Source: Candidatus Scalindua sp.
GTDB taxonomy: Bacteria; Planctomycetota; Brocadiia; Brocadiales; Scalinduaceae
Direction: 5' to 3'
Length of the DNA: 47,677 nt
Assembly: GCA_021776915.1 (NCBI GenBank)
Contig: JAIQZU010000046.1
Span: 1-47,677 of the forward strand
Shown here: one piece after another, positions 39,777-47,677 of the stretch
Position numbering within the stretch: the stretch's first letter is position 1
Layout of the letters: each line of letters begins with the position of its first letter
Translations under genes and position numbers: made by a program
Notes under the pieces: model-generated
Databases searched by the model: none
Told to the model about the DNA's origin: nothing
Seen by the model: only the letters and a program-made list of their open reading frames with translations

Positions 39777-41894
39777 ATGGACTCTATGAAAGACAAATTT
39801 CCCAATATACCGGAAAGAATAGCCGGTCTTGGCGAGTTGGCATACAATCTATGGTGGAGCTGGAATCCCGCGTCAAGGATGCTTTTTAAATCACTGGACA
39901 GGCAGGTGTGGAAAGAGAGCGTTCATAATCCTGTCAGGATGCTCAGAGAAATTCCGGTTGAAATTCTGAAATCTGCCGTAAATAATCCGGATTATCTGAA
40001 ACATTATGATGAAACCATGGCTGAGTTCAACAGGTATATGGAAGCGCACAGTTGCTGGTTTACCGAGAATATTACCGGTTCAGTCTGTCTGCCCGTCGCC
40101 TATTTTTCCGCGGAGTACGGCCTGCATCACTCACTTCCCTTTTATGCCGGTGGCCTGGGCTTTCTGGCAGGAGACCATATCAAGGAATGCAGCGACCTGG
40201 GTATCCCGCTGGTTGCAATAGGGTTTATGTATCCGGAAGGTTATTTTCGTCAGAAAATCCGTGTTGACGGCTGGCAGGAAAGCGTCAATGAAACACTGGA
40301 CAGGGACATCACCCCTATTACAAGGGTCTCGGATGAACAGGGAAAACAACTTGTAGTTAAAATTCCATTTATTGAACCTCCGATCCACGTTGCTCTCTGG
40401 AAAGTGGATGTCGGCCGGATTAAACTGTATCTCATGGATACGGATATCGAGATCAATGCTCCCTGGCACAGGACAATTTCATCTCAACTGTACGGTGGAG
40501 ATATCGAGCATCGCCTGCTTCAGGAACTCGTCCTGGGAATCGGAGGCAGCGAGGTCTTGCGTTCAGTTGGAATAAATGATTACATATTGCATCTTAATGA
40601 AGGACACACCTCATTTGCGCTGCTTGAGAGAGTCAGAACAAGAATGGATAGGGGCGTGAGCTATGATGATGCTGCGCGGTTCACGAGGAATACATCGATT
40701 TTCACCACCCACACCCCTGTGCCAGCGGGAATTGATGTTTTTCCGTTTTATCTCATGGATAAGTATTTCAGCGGTTATTACTCCCATTTAGGATTGAACC
40801 GTGACTCTTTTCTCCGTCTGGGCATACACCCTGAAAATCCTTCCGCCGGATTCAACATGGCTGTGCTTGCCTTGAATCTGACGGCATATCATAACGGCGT
40901 CAGTAAAAAGCACGGAAAAGTTGCCAGGCAGATGTGGCAGTCTCTGTGGCCGGACAAAAAAGAGGATGATGTGCCCATTGATTACATAACGAACGGTGTG
41001 CATGTACCTACATGGTTAGAGCCCAAGATGGAAATCCTTTTCAACAGGCATCTCTGCCCGGACTGGAAACAGCATCACGATAGTCCGGACGTGTGGCAGG
41101 CCGTTGACGATATTCCTGACTGCGAACTGTGGCAGGTTTATATGTGGACAAAGACAAAGCTGGTAAACGCGGTAAGAGAACTTGCGCGCAAAAAGTGGGT
41201 GGAAGAAAAGGCTGATACCCTGAACGTGATCTCGGGAGGCACGCTTCTGGACCCGTTTGCTTTAACCATCGGGTTTGCACGCCGCTTTTCGGCATATAAG
41301 AGGGCCTACCTGATCTTTTCGGATATGGAGCGTCTGAAACGGCTGCTGAATAACCGGTGGAGGCCGGTGCAGATAATATTCGCGGGGAAGGCGCACCCCG
41401 CCGACGATGAAGGTAAAAGAATACTTCAGAAGGTTTTTGCGACTGCATGCAACCCTGCCCTGGGCGGCCATATTGCCTTTATTGAAAATTATGATGAACA
41501 ACTTGCTCAATATCTTGTGCATGGCGTCGATGTCTGGCTGAATAACCCAGTGCCGCCGTTGGAGGCATCAGGAACAAGCGGAATGAAGGCGGCGCTCAAT
41601 GGCGTTCCACAGCTCAGCATACTCGACGGATGGTGGCTGGAGGGTTACAACGGCAAGAACGGCTGGGCCTTTGAGGGAACAGGTTCCGATAAAGGTGATG
41701 CTGAATCAATTTATAACCTGTTGGAGAATGATATTATTCCTCTTTATTACAATCAGGATGAAGACGGAGTGCCTCACGACTGGGTCAGATTAATGAAAGA
41801 ATCTATAAAAAGAGCCGGTACAGCATTCAGCGCGCGCCGGATGGTGAAAGAATACGCTTTAAGGTTTTATCAACACGCACTGAAGGCGGTATGA
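39777..41894 (+). CDS. glgP: Glycogen/alpha-glucan phosphorylase
   Basis: A 705-residue GT35 phosphorylase of the shorter bacterial type, which releases glucose 1-phosphate from alpha-1,4-glucans. The N-terminal DUF3417-like segment is FPNIPERIAGLGELAYNLWW. LPFYAGGLGFLAGDHIKECS, HLNEGHTSFALLE, and VPPLEASGTSGMKAALNGVP with the PLP-binding Lys follow in the family order. The ATG follows AAGAGGTAATCTC. The DNA is visibly richer in G+C than its neighbours, suggesting a separate origin. No other glg gene is adjacent; glucose phosphate could feed the glycolytic genes at 4-7 kb and the phosphoketolase at the right edge. Confidence 0.95.
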   Translation: MDSMKDKFPNIPERIAGLGELAYNLWWSWNPASRMLFKSLDRQVWKESVHNPVRMLREIPVEILKSAVNNPDYLKHYDETMAEFNRYMEAHSCWFTENITGSVCLPVAYFSAEYGLHHSLPFYAGGLGFLAGDHIKECSDLGIPLVAIGFMYPEGYFRQKIRVDGWQESVNETLDRDITPITRVSDEQGKQLVVKIPFIEPPIHVALWKVDVGRIKLYLMDTDIEINAPWHRTISSQLYGGDIEHRLLQELVLGIGGSEVLRSVGINDYILHLNEGHTSFALLERVRTRMDRGVSYDDAARFTRNTSIFTTHTPVPAGIDVFPFYLMDKYFSGYYSHLGLNRDSFLRLGIHPENPSAGFNMAVLALNLTAYHNGVSKKHGKVARQMWQSLWPDKKEDDVPIDYITNGVHVPTWLEPKMEILFNRHLCPDWKQHHDSPDVWQAVDDIPDCELWQVYMWTKTKLVNAVRELARKKWVEEKADTLNVISGGTLLDPFALTIGFARRFSAYKRAYLIFSDMERLKRLLNNRWRPVQIIFAGKAHPADDEGKRILQKVFATACNPALGGHIAFIENYDEQLAQYLVHGVDVWLNNPVPPLEASGTSGMKAALNGVPQLSILDGWWLEGYNGKNGWAFEGTGSDKGDAESIYNLLENDIIPLYYNQDEDGVPHDWVRLMKESIKRAGTAFSARRMVKEYALRFYQHALKAV

Positions 41895-41992
41895 ATAACA
41901 AGTCGTGTCATTTTACATTATATTAATACGAGTTAAAGCAGATATTAGATTTTCTTATTGGACATTATGATTATTTAGATTTAACTACGGAT

Positions 41993-42949
41993 ATGATAAA
42001 TATTTTAATTCTGATAGCGGGATTTATTGCCCTGATTTTTGGTGCAAATAAACTTGTTGATGCATCTTCAAGTTTAGCATCAAAAATAGGTATTTCCAAT
42101 ATAGTAATAGGTTTAACTATTGTAGCTTTTGGAACATCAGCGCCAGAGTTAGTTGTTAACCTTTTTGCTTCGATCAATAACAATACAGATATTGTGCTCG
42201 GCAACGTTCTGGGAAGCAATATTTTCAATGTTTTAGTCGTTTTAGGAATAGCCTCAATAATATGTCCGCTATCAGTAAAAGCAAATACTACGTGGTTGGA
42301 AATTCCACTGAGTTTACTTGCGGCTGTTTCTGTAATCATTATGGCAAATGACACTTACCTTGACAATTCATCTGCAAATCATATCTCAAGAACAGATGGG
42401 CTTATACTGCTTTTATTCTTTTCAATCTTTCTTGTTTACAATTTGAAAATAGCCCAAAGTAGTACAAATGATGAAGAAATTGAAACTAAGAACTATACTT
42501 ATCTAAAATCTATTATGTTTATAATCTTAGGGTTATCAGGATTAACGATAGGTGGTAGATTAATTGTAACAAGCGCTGTAGATATTGCCCGATCATTTGG
42601 ATTATCAGAAAGGATTGTTGGGCTGACAATTGTGTCCATAGGAACTTCTTTACCCGAATTGGCGACATCAATTGTAGCAGTAAGAAAGAAAAATGTGGAT
42701 ATAGCTATTGGAAATGTAGTTGGTTCTAATATTTTCAATATATTTTTCATTTTAGGGATTTCAACGATTGTGACTCCATTACAGGTTAATCCTAATTCAT
42801 TTTTAGATATTGCTGTAAATGTTTTTTCCAGTTTATTGTTATTTGTTTTTATTTTTACAGGCAAAGGAAGAAAACTGGAAAGATGGGAAGGCGTTTTATT
42901 ATTGATACTTTACCTGTCCTACCTTGTGATGTTAATCTCCCAAAGATAA
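41993..42949 (+). CDS. Calcium/sodium antiporter (CaCA family, YrbG-like)
   Basis: A 318-residue, ten-helix exchanger with the two inverted family repeats. Motif alpha-1 is GLTIVAFGTSAPELVVNLFA (about residues 37-56) and alpha-2 is GLTIVSIGTSLPELATSIVA, with NVLGSNIFNV and NVVGSNIFNI after each. The Glu of each GTS-x-PEL motif binds the cation. It exchanges Ca2+ for Na+ or H+ across the inner membrane. The DNA is A+T-rich, unlike glgP next to it. The ATG follows TTTAACTACGGAT; the ribosome site is weak. In context with MgtE and PsiE it fits ion homeostasis. Confidence 0.93.
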   Translation: MINILILIAGFIALIFGANKLVDASSSLASKIGISNIVIGLTIVAFGTSAPELVVNLFASINNNTDIVLGNVLGSNIFNVLVVLGIASIICPLSVKANTTWLEIPLSLLAAVSVIIMANDTYLDNSSANHISRTDGLILLLFFSIFLVYNLKIAQSSTNDEEIETKNYTYLKSIMFIILGLSGLTIGGRLIVTSAVDIARSFGLSERIVGLTIVSIGTSLPELATSIVAVRKKNVDIAIGNVVGSNIFNIFFILGISTIVTPLQVNPNSFLDIAVNVFSSLLLFVFIFTGKGRKLERWEGVLLLILYLSYLVMLISQR

Positions 42950-42995
42950 AAACACGTCACACAACAAAGGTTAAAAACGGCAAAGCTTTGTATAT

Positions 42996-43604
42996 TTAAT
43001 TCTTAAGGGTTTTCTCCCTCATAATTTGAACCAGTTCCTTGAAAGGTGATTTGAGCAGGATACTGTTAAATTGACTTCGGTAATTGTTTACGAGACTGAC
43101 CCCTTCAATGGTTACATCATAAATCTGCAATTTTCCGCTGTTGCTGAGCAGGCTGAAGTCAACGGCGATCTCTTTTGCTGTGATTGTAATAAATTTGGTC
43201 TGGACTTTGTAGTATCTCTCGTCCTGGCTCTCTTTTAAAAGCACTACCTTTTCGCCGGAATACGTATCTGTATTCTTTAAATAAGTGTTTTTAACAAGCT
43301 CGGTAAATAGTTCCACATACTCCTTTCTCTCTTCAGGGGTGCGCTCTTTCCAATACTGGCTGAGAGCTCTTTTCGCCATCTCTTCCATATTAAAGATGGA
43401 CCGGATCTCCTCCCATAATTTTTTCCTGCGCTCCGGCGTCTTATCCTTCCCTGCCAGTGCGGGGTCTTTGAGGACTCTTAAGCCATTGTCAATGGTCTGC
43501 TTAACAAGATCTCCCGCTTCTCCTGCCCATAAACAGGTCGATGTGACAGACAGCATAATGAATACAGCGATAGAAATAGTAAATATTTTTGTTTTGTTCT
43601 TCAT
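42996..43604 (-). CDS. mlaC: MlaC-like phospholipid-binding periplasmic protein
   Basis: A 202-residue protein with a signal peptide (KTKIFTISIAVFIMLSVTS, Ala/Gly cleavage at about 27) and the MlaC/Ttg2D body: RRKLWEEIRSIFNMEEMAKRA, the WKERTPEERKEYVELFTELV block, and DVTIEGVSLVNNYRSQF near the end. In the Mla pathway MlaC shuttles phospholipids between the outer-membrane and inner-membrane complexes. It is the last of the leftward mlaE-F-D-C genes but is separated from mlaD by 415 bases with a long palindromic repeat, so it may have its own promoter. Confidence 0.9.
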   Translation of the reverse strand: MKNKTKIFTISIAVFIMLSVTSTCLWAGEAGDLVKQTIDNGLRVLKDPALAGKDKTPERRKKLWEEIRSIFNMEEMAKRALSQYWKERTPEERKEYVELFTELVKNTYLKNTDTYSGEKVVLLKESQDERYYKVQTKFITITAKEIAVDFSLLSNSGKLQIYDVTIEGVSLVNNYRSQFNSILLKSPFKELVQIMREKTLKN

Positions 43605-43758
43605 GTCTATAATTCCTTTAATTTAAATTGTTAATATAGACGCAACTTTCTTAATGCACTTAACGGTACATCGGTTAGTTTCTAAATTTTTTCTAAGACA
43701 AGCCTAGAAAAAAAGCCGCTTTCGTCGGGAATATTTTCTTATTATGGTTTGATAGATT

Positions 43759-43922
43759 AAATTCGAAGCACGAAATCCGAAATTAGAAACAATTTTCAAA
43801 TCACCAAAATTCCAATTTCAAAAACAAAAGAGTTCAAGTTCAAAATATCTTTTGTTTTGAACATTTAGAGATTTGAATATTAGATTTTTGTTTCGCATTT
43901 CGATATTCTTATTTCGGATTTT
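43759..43922. repeat. Nested palindromic repeat between mlaC and mlaD
   Basis: Arms mirror each other in order: GAAATCCGAAAT with ATTTCGGATTT, TTCAAATC with GATTTGAA, and TTCAAAAACAAAAGA with TCTTTTGTTTTGAA. Together they make about 165 bases of imperfect hairpin. The wording (GAAGCACGAAATCC, ATTTCGATATTC) is that of widespread intergenic repeats. It splits mlaC from mlaD. The flanking bases up to 44019 show nothing else. Confidence 0.65.
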
Positions 43923-44019
43923 AACTAATGAAACTCCAAGAACTTACAAAACAACAACATGTTGATAACTTTGGAACTCTAAGTGCCTATCAGTAAGCGG
44001 TCTGTAGCGGTCTTCATGA

Positions 44020-44469
44020 TCATTCAATCTTGCCAAAGGCAATATTTCCTATTAACTTCTTCAAATCAATGGGAGGTTCTGTCTCACGTATCCTACCTCC
44101 CGGCACTATTATTACGTCTGATCCTCCAGGCGAAATTTCAACGTAAGCATCTCCCAGAAGACCCATGGTGTTTATGGAAGCGATACAGTCATCATGTAAT
44201 TTTATTTCATTTAGAATTTTCATGGTGACTACTGCCGCATAATTATCTAAGGTGATATTGGTCACCTTACCTACGTTGACGCCTGCTATTTTAACGTCGG
44301 TATCTTTTTTTAACCCTGTTACTGAGCTGAAGACCGCCTTTACCTTATACGTATCATTACCCGTGCCAAGAAGGTTTATCTTTCCAAGATAGATAGAAAT
44401 ATACGCAAGGCAAAGCAGTCCTGCTATAATGAAGATTCCAACAGCGATTTCAACACCAGGCTTTTTCAT
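44020..44469 (-). CDS. mlaD: MlaD-like MCE-domain protein
   Basis: A 149-residue protein: one N-terminal helix (VEIAVGIFIIAGLLCLAYIS) followed by a single MCE domain with VKAVFSSVTGLKKDTDVKIAGVNVGKV and GLLGDAYVEISPGG. It forms a hexameric periplasmic ring on the MlaFE complex and passes lipids. The length matches short MlaD proteins. It lies 129 bases after mlaF; the gap holds no feature I can name. Confidence 0.93.
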   Translation of the reverse strand: MKKPGVEIAVGIFIIAGLLCLAYISIYLGKINLLGTGNDTYKVKAVFSSVTGLKKDTDVKIAGVNVGKVTNITLDNYAAVVTMKILNEIKLHDDCIASINTMGLLGDAYVEISPGGSDVIIVPGGRIRETEPPIDLKKLIGNIAFGKIE

Positions 44470-44598
44470 AATTTTTCTCTTTCATATCCCTTATTGGTAC
44501 AAAGATAAGGAAATGAACCTCTCTTTCGAGAGGCTGGTTTTGTTTACGTAACGAATGATGGCTGAATTATAAAACTGTTATTAAGCATTTTTCTTTGT

Positions 44599-45345
44599 TT
44601 ACCTTATAGACAGGGGGCCTTCCAATTCCCCGTGGATAAACTGATGTATAACAGGGTCTTTTGAATCCTGTATTTCCTCCGGGGTACCTTCCGCAAGAAT
44701 AGAACCATTATATAACATGGCAACGCGGTCAACCAGAGAAAAGATGTCAGGTATTTCATGTGTTACCATGACTGCTGTAAATTTATAACTCTTCTGGCAT
44801 GATCTTATCATTTTATGAATCGCTTTGCCAGTTAAGGGATCAAGACCTGTTGTAGGTTCATCAAACAGAATTATCTCAGGGTTCATAACCAGGCAGCGGG
44901 CCAGGGCCACCCTTTTCTTCATGCCTCCGCTTATTTCGGACGGATACTTGTTTTCCGCTCCTGATAACCCTACCTCGGCCAACTCCTCAAATACCGTTTC
45001 CCGGATTTGTGAAACCTTCATTCTTGTTTTTTCTCTGAGTGGAAAAGCTACATTTTCAAAGACCGTAAGCGAATCAAAGAGGGCGCCTCCCTGAAAGACC
45101 ATACCAAATCGTTCTTTTAATCGTTTGAGTTTCAGGCCTCTGAGTTTACTGATATCCTCATTATTTATCAATATCTTGCCGCTATCCGGTTTAAGGAGAC
45201 CAATTATGTGTTTTAACAGCACTGATTTTCCTTTCCCGCTGCCCCCTATCAAAGCCAGGGTTTGTCCATCATTTACCTTCAGGTTAATGCCTCGGAGTAC
45301 CTCCTGTCCGTTAAAACTCTTATGCAGATTTATTACTTCAATCAT
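44599..45345 (-). CDS. mlaF: MlaF-like ABC transporter ATPase
   Basis: A 248-residue ABC ATPase. Walker A is GGSGKGKS (34-41), Q-loop [15 protein letters not shown], signature [13 protein letters not shown], Walker [13 protein letters not shown] and H-loop [26 protein letters not shown] is characteristic of MlaF. It powers lipid transport between the membranes. The ATG at 45345 is one base after the mlaE stop (TAA-A-ATG), indicating translational coupling; an alternative at 45357 would overlap mlaE. Confidence 0.93.
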   Translation of the reverse strand: MIEVINLHKSFNGQEVLRGINLKVNDGQTLALIGGSGKGKSVLLKHIIGLLKPDSGKILINNEDISKLRGLKLKRLKERFGMVFQGGALFDSLTVFENVAFPLREKTRMKVSQIRETVFEELAEVGLSGAENKYPSEISGGMKKRVALARCLVMNPEIILFDEPTTGLDPLTGKAIHKMIRSCQKSYKFTAVMVTHEIPDIFSLVDRVAMLYNGSILAEGTPEEIQDSKDPVIHQFIHGELEGPLSIR

Positions 45346-45346
45346 T

Positions 45347-46129
45347 TTAAGCAACAAGAATAGACGTTAAGAAATAATCCCATATCAATATGGTGACAGA
45401 AGACAGGACAACAGCCTGTGTTGTTGACTTGCTTACGCCTTCTGCTCCGTATCCTGTAAAATATCCTTTGTAACAGCTTATCCATGTTATGAGTATTCCA
45501 AAACTTAAGGATTTATACAAACCTTCAAGGATATCCGCACTGTCAACAAAATCTTTGATACCTCCAAAATAGGTCCCGGAAGATAAACCCATTAGCCCTA
45601 TACCCACAGCATATCCACCCCATACTCCTACAAAGACAAAGATAAAATTCAGGAGTGGAAGTGATATTATACCTGCAATAAGGTTAGGGACTATGAGGTA
45701 TTTATATGGATTCAGCGCCATGGTATCCAGGGCGTCAATTTGCTCGGTTATTCTCATTATGCCGATCTCAGCCGCCAGGGCAGAACCTGCGCGCCCTGTA
45801 ACCATCAAAGCACAGATAACCGGCCCTAATTCCTTGATCAGTGACAAAGCGACTATTGGGCCCAGCCTGGATTCAGCGCCAAATTCGGATAAGGTGAAAT
45901 AGATCTGTAGGGCAAGAACCATCCCGGTAAATGTGCCGGTCAGCAGGATTACGAGTGTTGTCTTCACTCCGATAAAATAGATCTGCTTGATAACTCTTCC
46001 AAACAGATATGGTGGGAACGGAATCCAGAATACGGCCTCAGCGAGAAATACTCCTATCCTTCCTGTTTCCCTGATTACGGAGATAACAAAGGCTCCGATT
46101 ATTCGAAATAGAGTTAGGATTTGACTCAT
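45347..46129 (-). CDS. mlaE: MlaE-like ABC transporter permease
   Basis: A 260-residue permease with five or six helices. It has the MlaE signature [20 protein letters not shown] followed by [20 protein letters not shown], and [20 protein letters not shown]. It forms the inner-membrane core of the Mla complex with MlaF and MlaD. The start is [15 protein letters not shown]. It is first in the leftward group; the 540-base spacer to the right is filled with repeats, so the promoter lies somewhere in 46130-46240. Confidence 0.94.
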   Translation of the reverse strand: MSQILTLFRIIGAFVISVIRETGRIGVFLAEAVFWIPFPPYLFGRVIKQIYFIGVKTTLVILLTGTFTGMVLALQIYFTLSEFGAESRLGPIVALSLIKELGPVICALMVTGRAGSALAAEIGIMRITEQIDALDTMALNPYKYLIVPNLIAGIISLPLLNFIFVFVGVWGGYAVGIGLMGLSSGTYFGGIKDFVDSADILEGLYKSLSFGILITWISCYKGYFTGYGAEGVSKSTTQAVVLSSVTILIWDYFLTSILVA

Positions 46130-46249
46130 TGATGTCTAAGATTTCCACCGGCAAATTTCCCGAATAAATAATACTACCGGCAGATATTAAAAATGTCAAG
46201 TTAGGCCTTCGGCAGAATCTTTACGTCTTCATTCTGTCTGATAATTAAT

Positions 46250-46343
46250 GTCGGGTAACCTGCCCGACTTCGCTATTCAGGCGGGGAAACCCGACCTACG
46301 CATAAAAATATAATATTTTTGTAGGGCGGGTTTCTTACCCGCC
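46250..46343. repeat. REP-like palindrome cluster
   Basis: Three hairpins lie in a row: GTCGGGT (46250) with ACCCGAC (46289), AAAAATATAATATTTTT in the middle, and GGCGGGT-TTCTT-ACCCGCC (46325-46343). Phrases such as GTAGGGCGGGTTTCTTACCCGCC are common intergenic repeats. There is no coding potential. Confidence 0.65.
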
Positions 46344-46396
46344 GACTTTGAATTTTCTATATATCAAGACTTTTGACTGAAAATCAGGTATGTAAT

Positions 46397-46527
46397 ATCT
46401 AAATTGAGCGATTTTGTAGCCGCAACCTTGAGGTTGCGTAACTTACACAAATCCATCAGGTGATGTAAAACGCAGGCTAAAGCCAGCGGCTACAACGGCA
46501 TGTAAAATAAAATCGCTCAATTTAGGT
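46397..46527 (-). repeat. MITE-like repeat, copy E
   Basis: A 131-bp copy in the same orientation as C (reverse of A, B, D). The left end is ATCTAAATTGAGCGATTTT and the right end AAAATCGCTCAATTTAGGT. The core GTAGCCGCAACCTTGAGGTTGCGTAACTT...CAAATCCATCAGGTGATGTAAAACGCAGGC is the exact inverse of copy D over long stretches. It lies in the spacer between mlaE and the phosphoketolase gene. Confidence 0.85.
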
Positions 46528-46666
46528 TATTGTAAATATTTGGTAACACTTATTTGAGATTCTTCATTCCGTAACGTTGCGTTCTGAATGACAAAAAACA
46601 GTGCTTTCAGAGATAACAATCCGAGGTGTTATTTTTCAAAGACAATGTGTCGCGGACAAATGTTCC

Positions 46667-47677
46667 TTATTCCTCGTTCCACGTCCACTTCCAATCCCGG
46701 ATTTCCGGCATATCTATACCGTATTTCACGATGTATTGTTTATGTTCGATTAATTTATCCCGGATCAACTGTTTCGTATATGCCGCGATGTAGCCGAGTT
46801 TAGGCACACGGTCGATCACGTCCGCCACGAGGTGAAAACGATCAAGGTCATTGCGGACAACCATGTCAAATGGAGTGGAGGTGGTGCCTTCTTCTTTATA
46901 TCCCCTGACGTGGAGGTTCTTGTGATTTGTCCGCCGGTAAGTCAATCGGTGAATGAGCCATGGGTATCCGTGATATGCAAAGATGATAGGTTTGTCCGTT
47001 GTAAATAGCACATCAAAGTCCTTGTCCGGGAGTCCGTGGGGATGTTCTTCACTTGACTGAAGAGTCATGAGATCAACAATGTTAACTACCCGTATTTTAA
47101 GGTCCGGTACATGCTGGCGGAGCAGATCAACGGCAGCCAGGGTTTCCAGAGTGGGTATGTCACCCGCACAGGCCATTACAACGTCAGGCTCGGTTCCCCT
47201 GTCATTGCTCGCCCATTCCCAGATACCGATTCCGTAAGTGCAATGCTTGATGGCGGCATCCATGTCAAGCCACTGCTGCTGCAACTGTTTTCCTGCCACA
47301 ATCACGTTGACAAAATCACGGCTCCGGAGGCATTTGTCTGTTATAAACAATAATGTATTTGCATCAGGAGGCAGGTATACGCGGATGATGTCCGCTTTCT
47401 TGTTACAGACATGATCGATAAATCCCGGGTCCTGATGGCTGAATCCATTATGGTCCTGACGCCAGACATGTGAAGTTAAAAGATAATTGAGCGACGCTAT
47501 CGGGCGGCGCCAGGGGATATCTTTTGAAGTTACCTTAAGCCACTTGGCATGCTGGTTAAACATTGAGTCCACAATATGGATAAACGCCTCATAGCTGGAG
47601 AACAGGCCGTGACGTCCGGTAAGCAGATAACCTTCAAGCCAGCCCTGGCATGTATGTTCGCTGAGGATTTCCATCAC
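46667..47677 (-). CDS. Phosphoketolase, C-terminal part (runs off the right edge)
   Basis: At least 336 residues of the C-terminal half of a D-xylulose 5-phosphate/fructose 6-phosphate phosphoketolase (XFP), which cleaves these sugars with phosphate to acetyl phosphate. The blocks [60 protein letters not shown], and VFT-like [19 protein letters not shown] are typical. The N-terminal ThDP-binding half lies beyond 47677. The end reads WKWTWNEE. The DNA is G+C-rich relative to the window. Acetyl-CoA, xylulose 5-phosphate and glycogen use in the same window (accD, rpe, glgP) fit a carbon-overflow or storage role, by inference. Confidence 0.92.
   Translation of the reverse strand: MMEILSEHTCQGWLEGYLLTGRHGLFSSYEAFIHIVDSMFNQHAKWLKVTSKDIPWRRPIASLNYLLTSHVWRQDHNGFSHQDPGFIDHVCNKKADIIRVYLPPDANTLLFITDKCLRSRDFVNVIVAGKQLQQQWLDMDAAIKHCTYGIGIWEWASNDRGTEPDVVMACAGDIPTLETLAAVDLLRQHVPDLKIRVVNIVDLMTLQSSEEHPHGLPDKDFDVLFTTDKPIIFAYHGYPWLIHRLTYRRTNHKNLHVRGYKEEGTTSTPFDMVVRNDLDRFHLVADVIDRVPKLGYIAAYTKQLIRDKLIEHKQYIVKYGIDMPEIRDWKWTWNEE

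Overview
The window is chromosomal DNA, low in G+C by eye, from a Gram-negative, double-membrane bacterium. Evidence for two membranes is an Mla-type lipid-transport gene set, lipobox and signal-peptide proteins, and an MscK-size channel. There is no rRNA, hydrazine synthase or other clade marker. The style (many repeat proteins, paired SPFH proteins, sigma-54 regulation, repeat-rich spacers) recalls Planctomycetota of the anammox type (Brocadiales), but that is an impression and not a demonstrated assignment.

Layout. 0-9 kb: DoxX, a YheT-type hydrolase, a DUF423 protein, tRNA-Asn overlapped by a GIY-YIG gene, then a leftward central-carbon/lipid block gapA-pgk-rpe-accD. A lipoprotein follows, then a compact cluster of twin palindromic operators, a ribbon-helix-helix-like small protein, a structured candidate ncRNA with a large terminator, and a tiny Lys-rich protein. 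9-16 kb: an SDR epimerase, a PGPGW membrane protein, a secreted coiled-coil/FxLyD-like protein, and a leftward three-gene operon of an acidic-repeat membrane protein plus two SPFH proteins. 16-25 kb: trpE, an HtpX-type protease with an EF-hand-like loop plus an unlisted small membrane protein, bioA, a KamA-family radical SAM aminomutase, and a membrane protein/18-unit TPR protein pair.

25-42 kb looks like a stress and ion-homeostasis island. It starts with an NtrC-type sigma-54 activator and continues with an HMA-like secreted protein, a tandem Usp, an MscK-like channel, MgtE, two PsiE paralogues, Hsp20, an MFS transporter, glycogen phosphorylase and a Ca2+/Na+ exchanger. Gene remnants lie between them (a glycosyltransferase, an ATP-grasp-like fragment, a K+ channel pore, a second MgtE C-terminus). 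The most interesting signal is that two spacers of this island, 8.4 kb apart, share one promoter architecture. Each has two GTCA-N3-TGAC-like palindromes 40-41 bp apart (centre to centre), the nearer one centred 107-108 bp upstream of the GG of a sigma-54-like -24/-12 element. One copy lies directly beside the NtrC-type gene, so a small regulon controlled by that activator is a testable idea.

42-47.7 kb: mlaE-mlaF-mlaD-mlaC reading leftward, repeat-filled spacers, and the 3' part of a phosphoketolase gene that runs off the right edge. Five copies of a roughly 130-195 bp MITE-like repeat with inverted termini are scattered through the window, one abutting the start codon of the YheT-type hydrolase.
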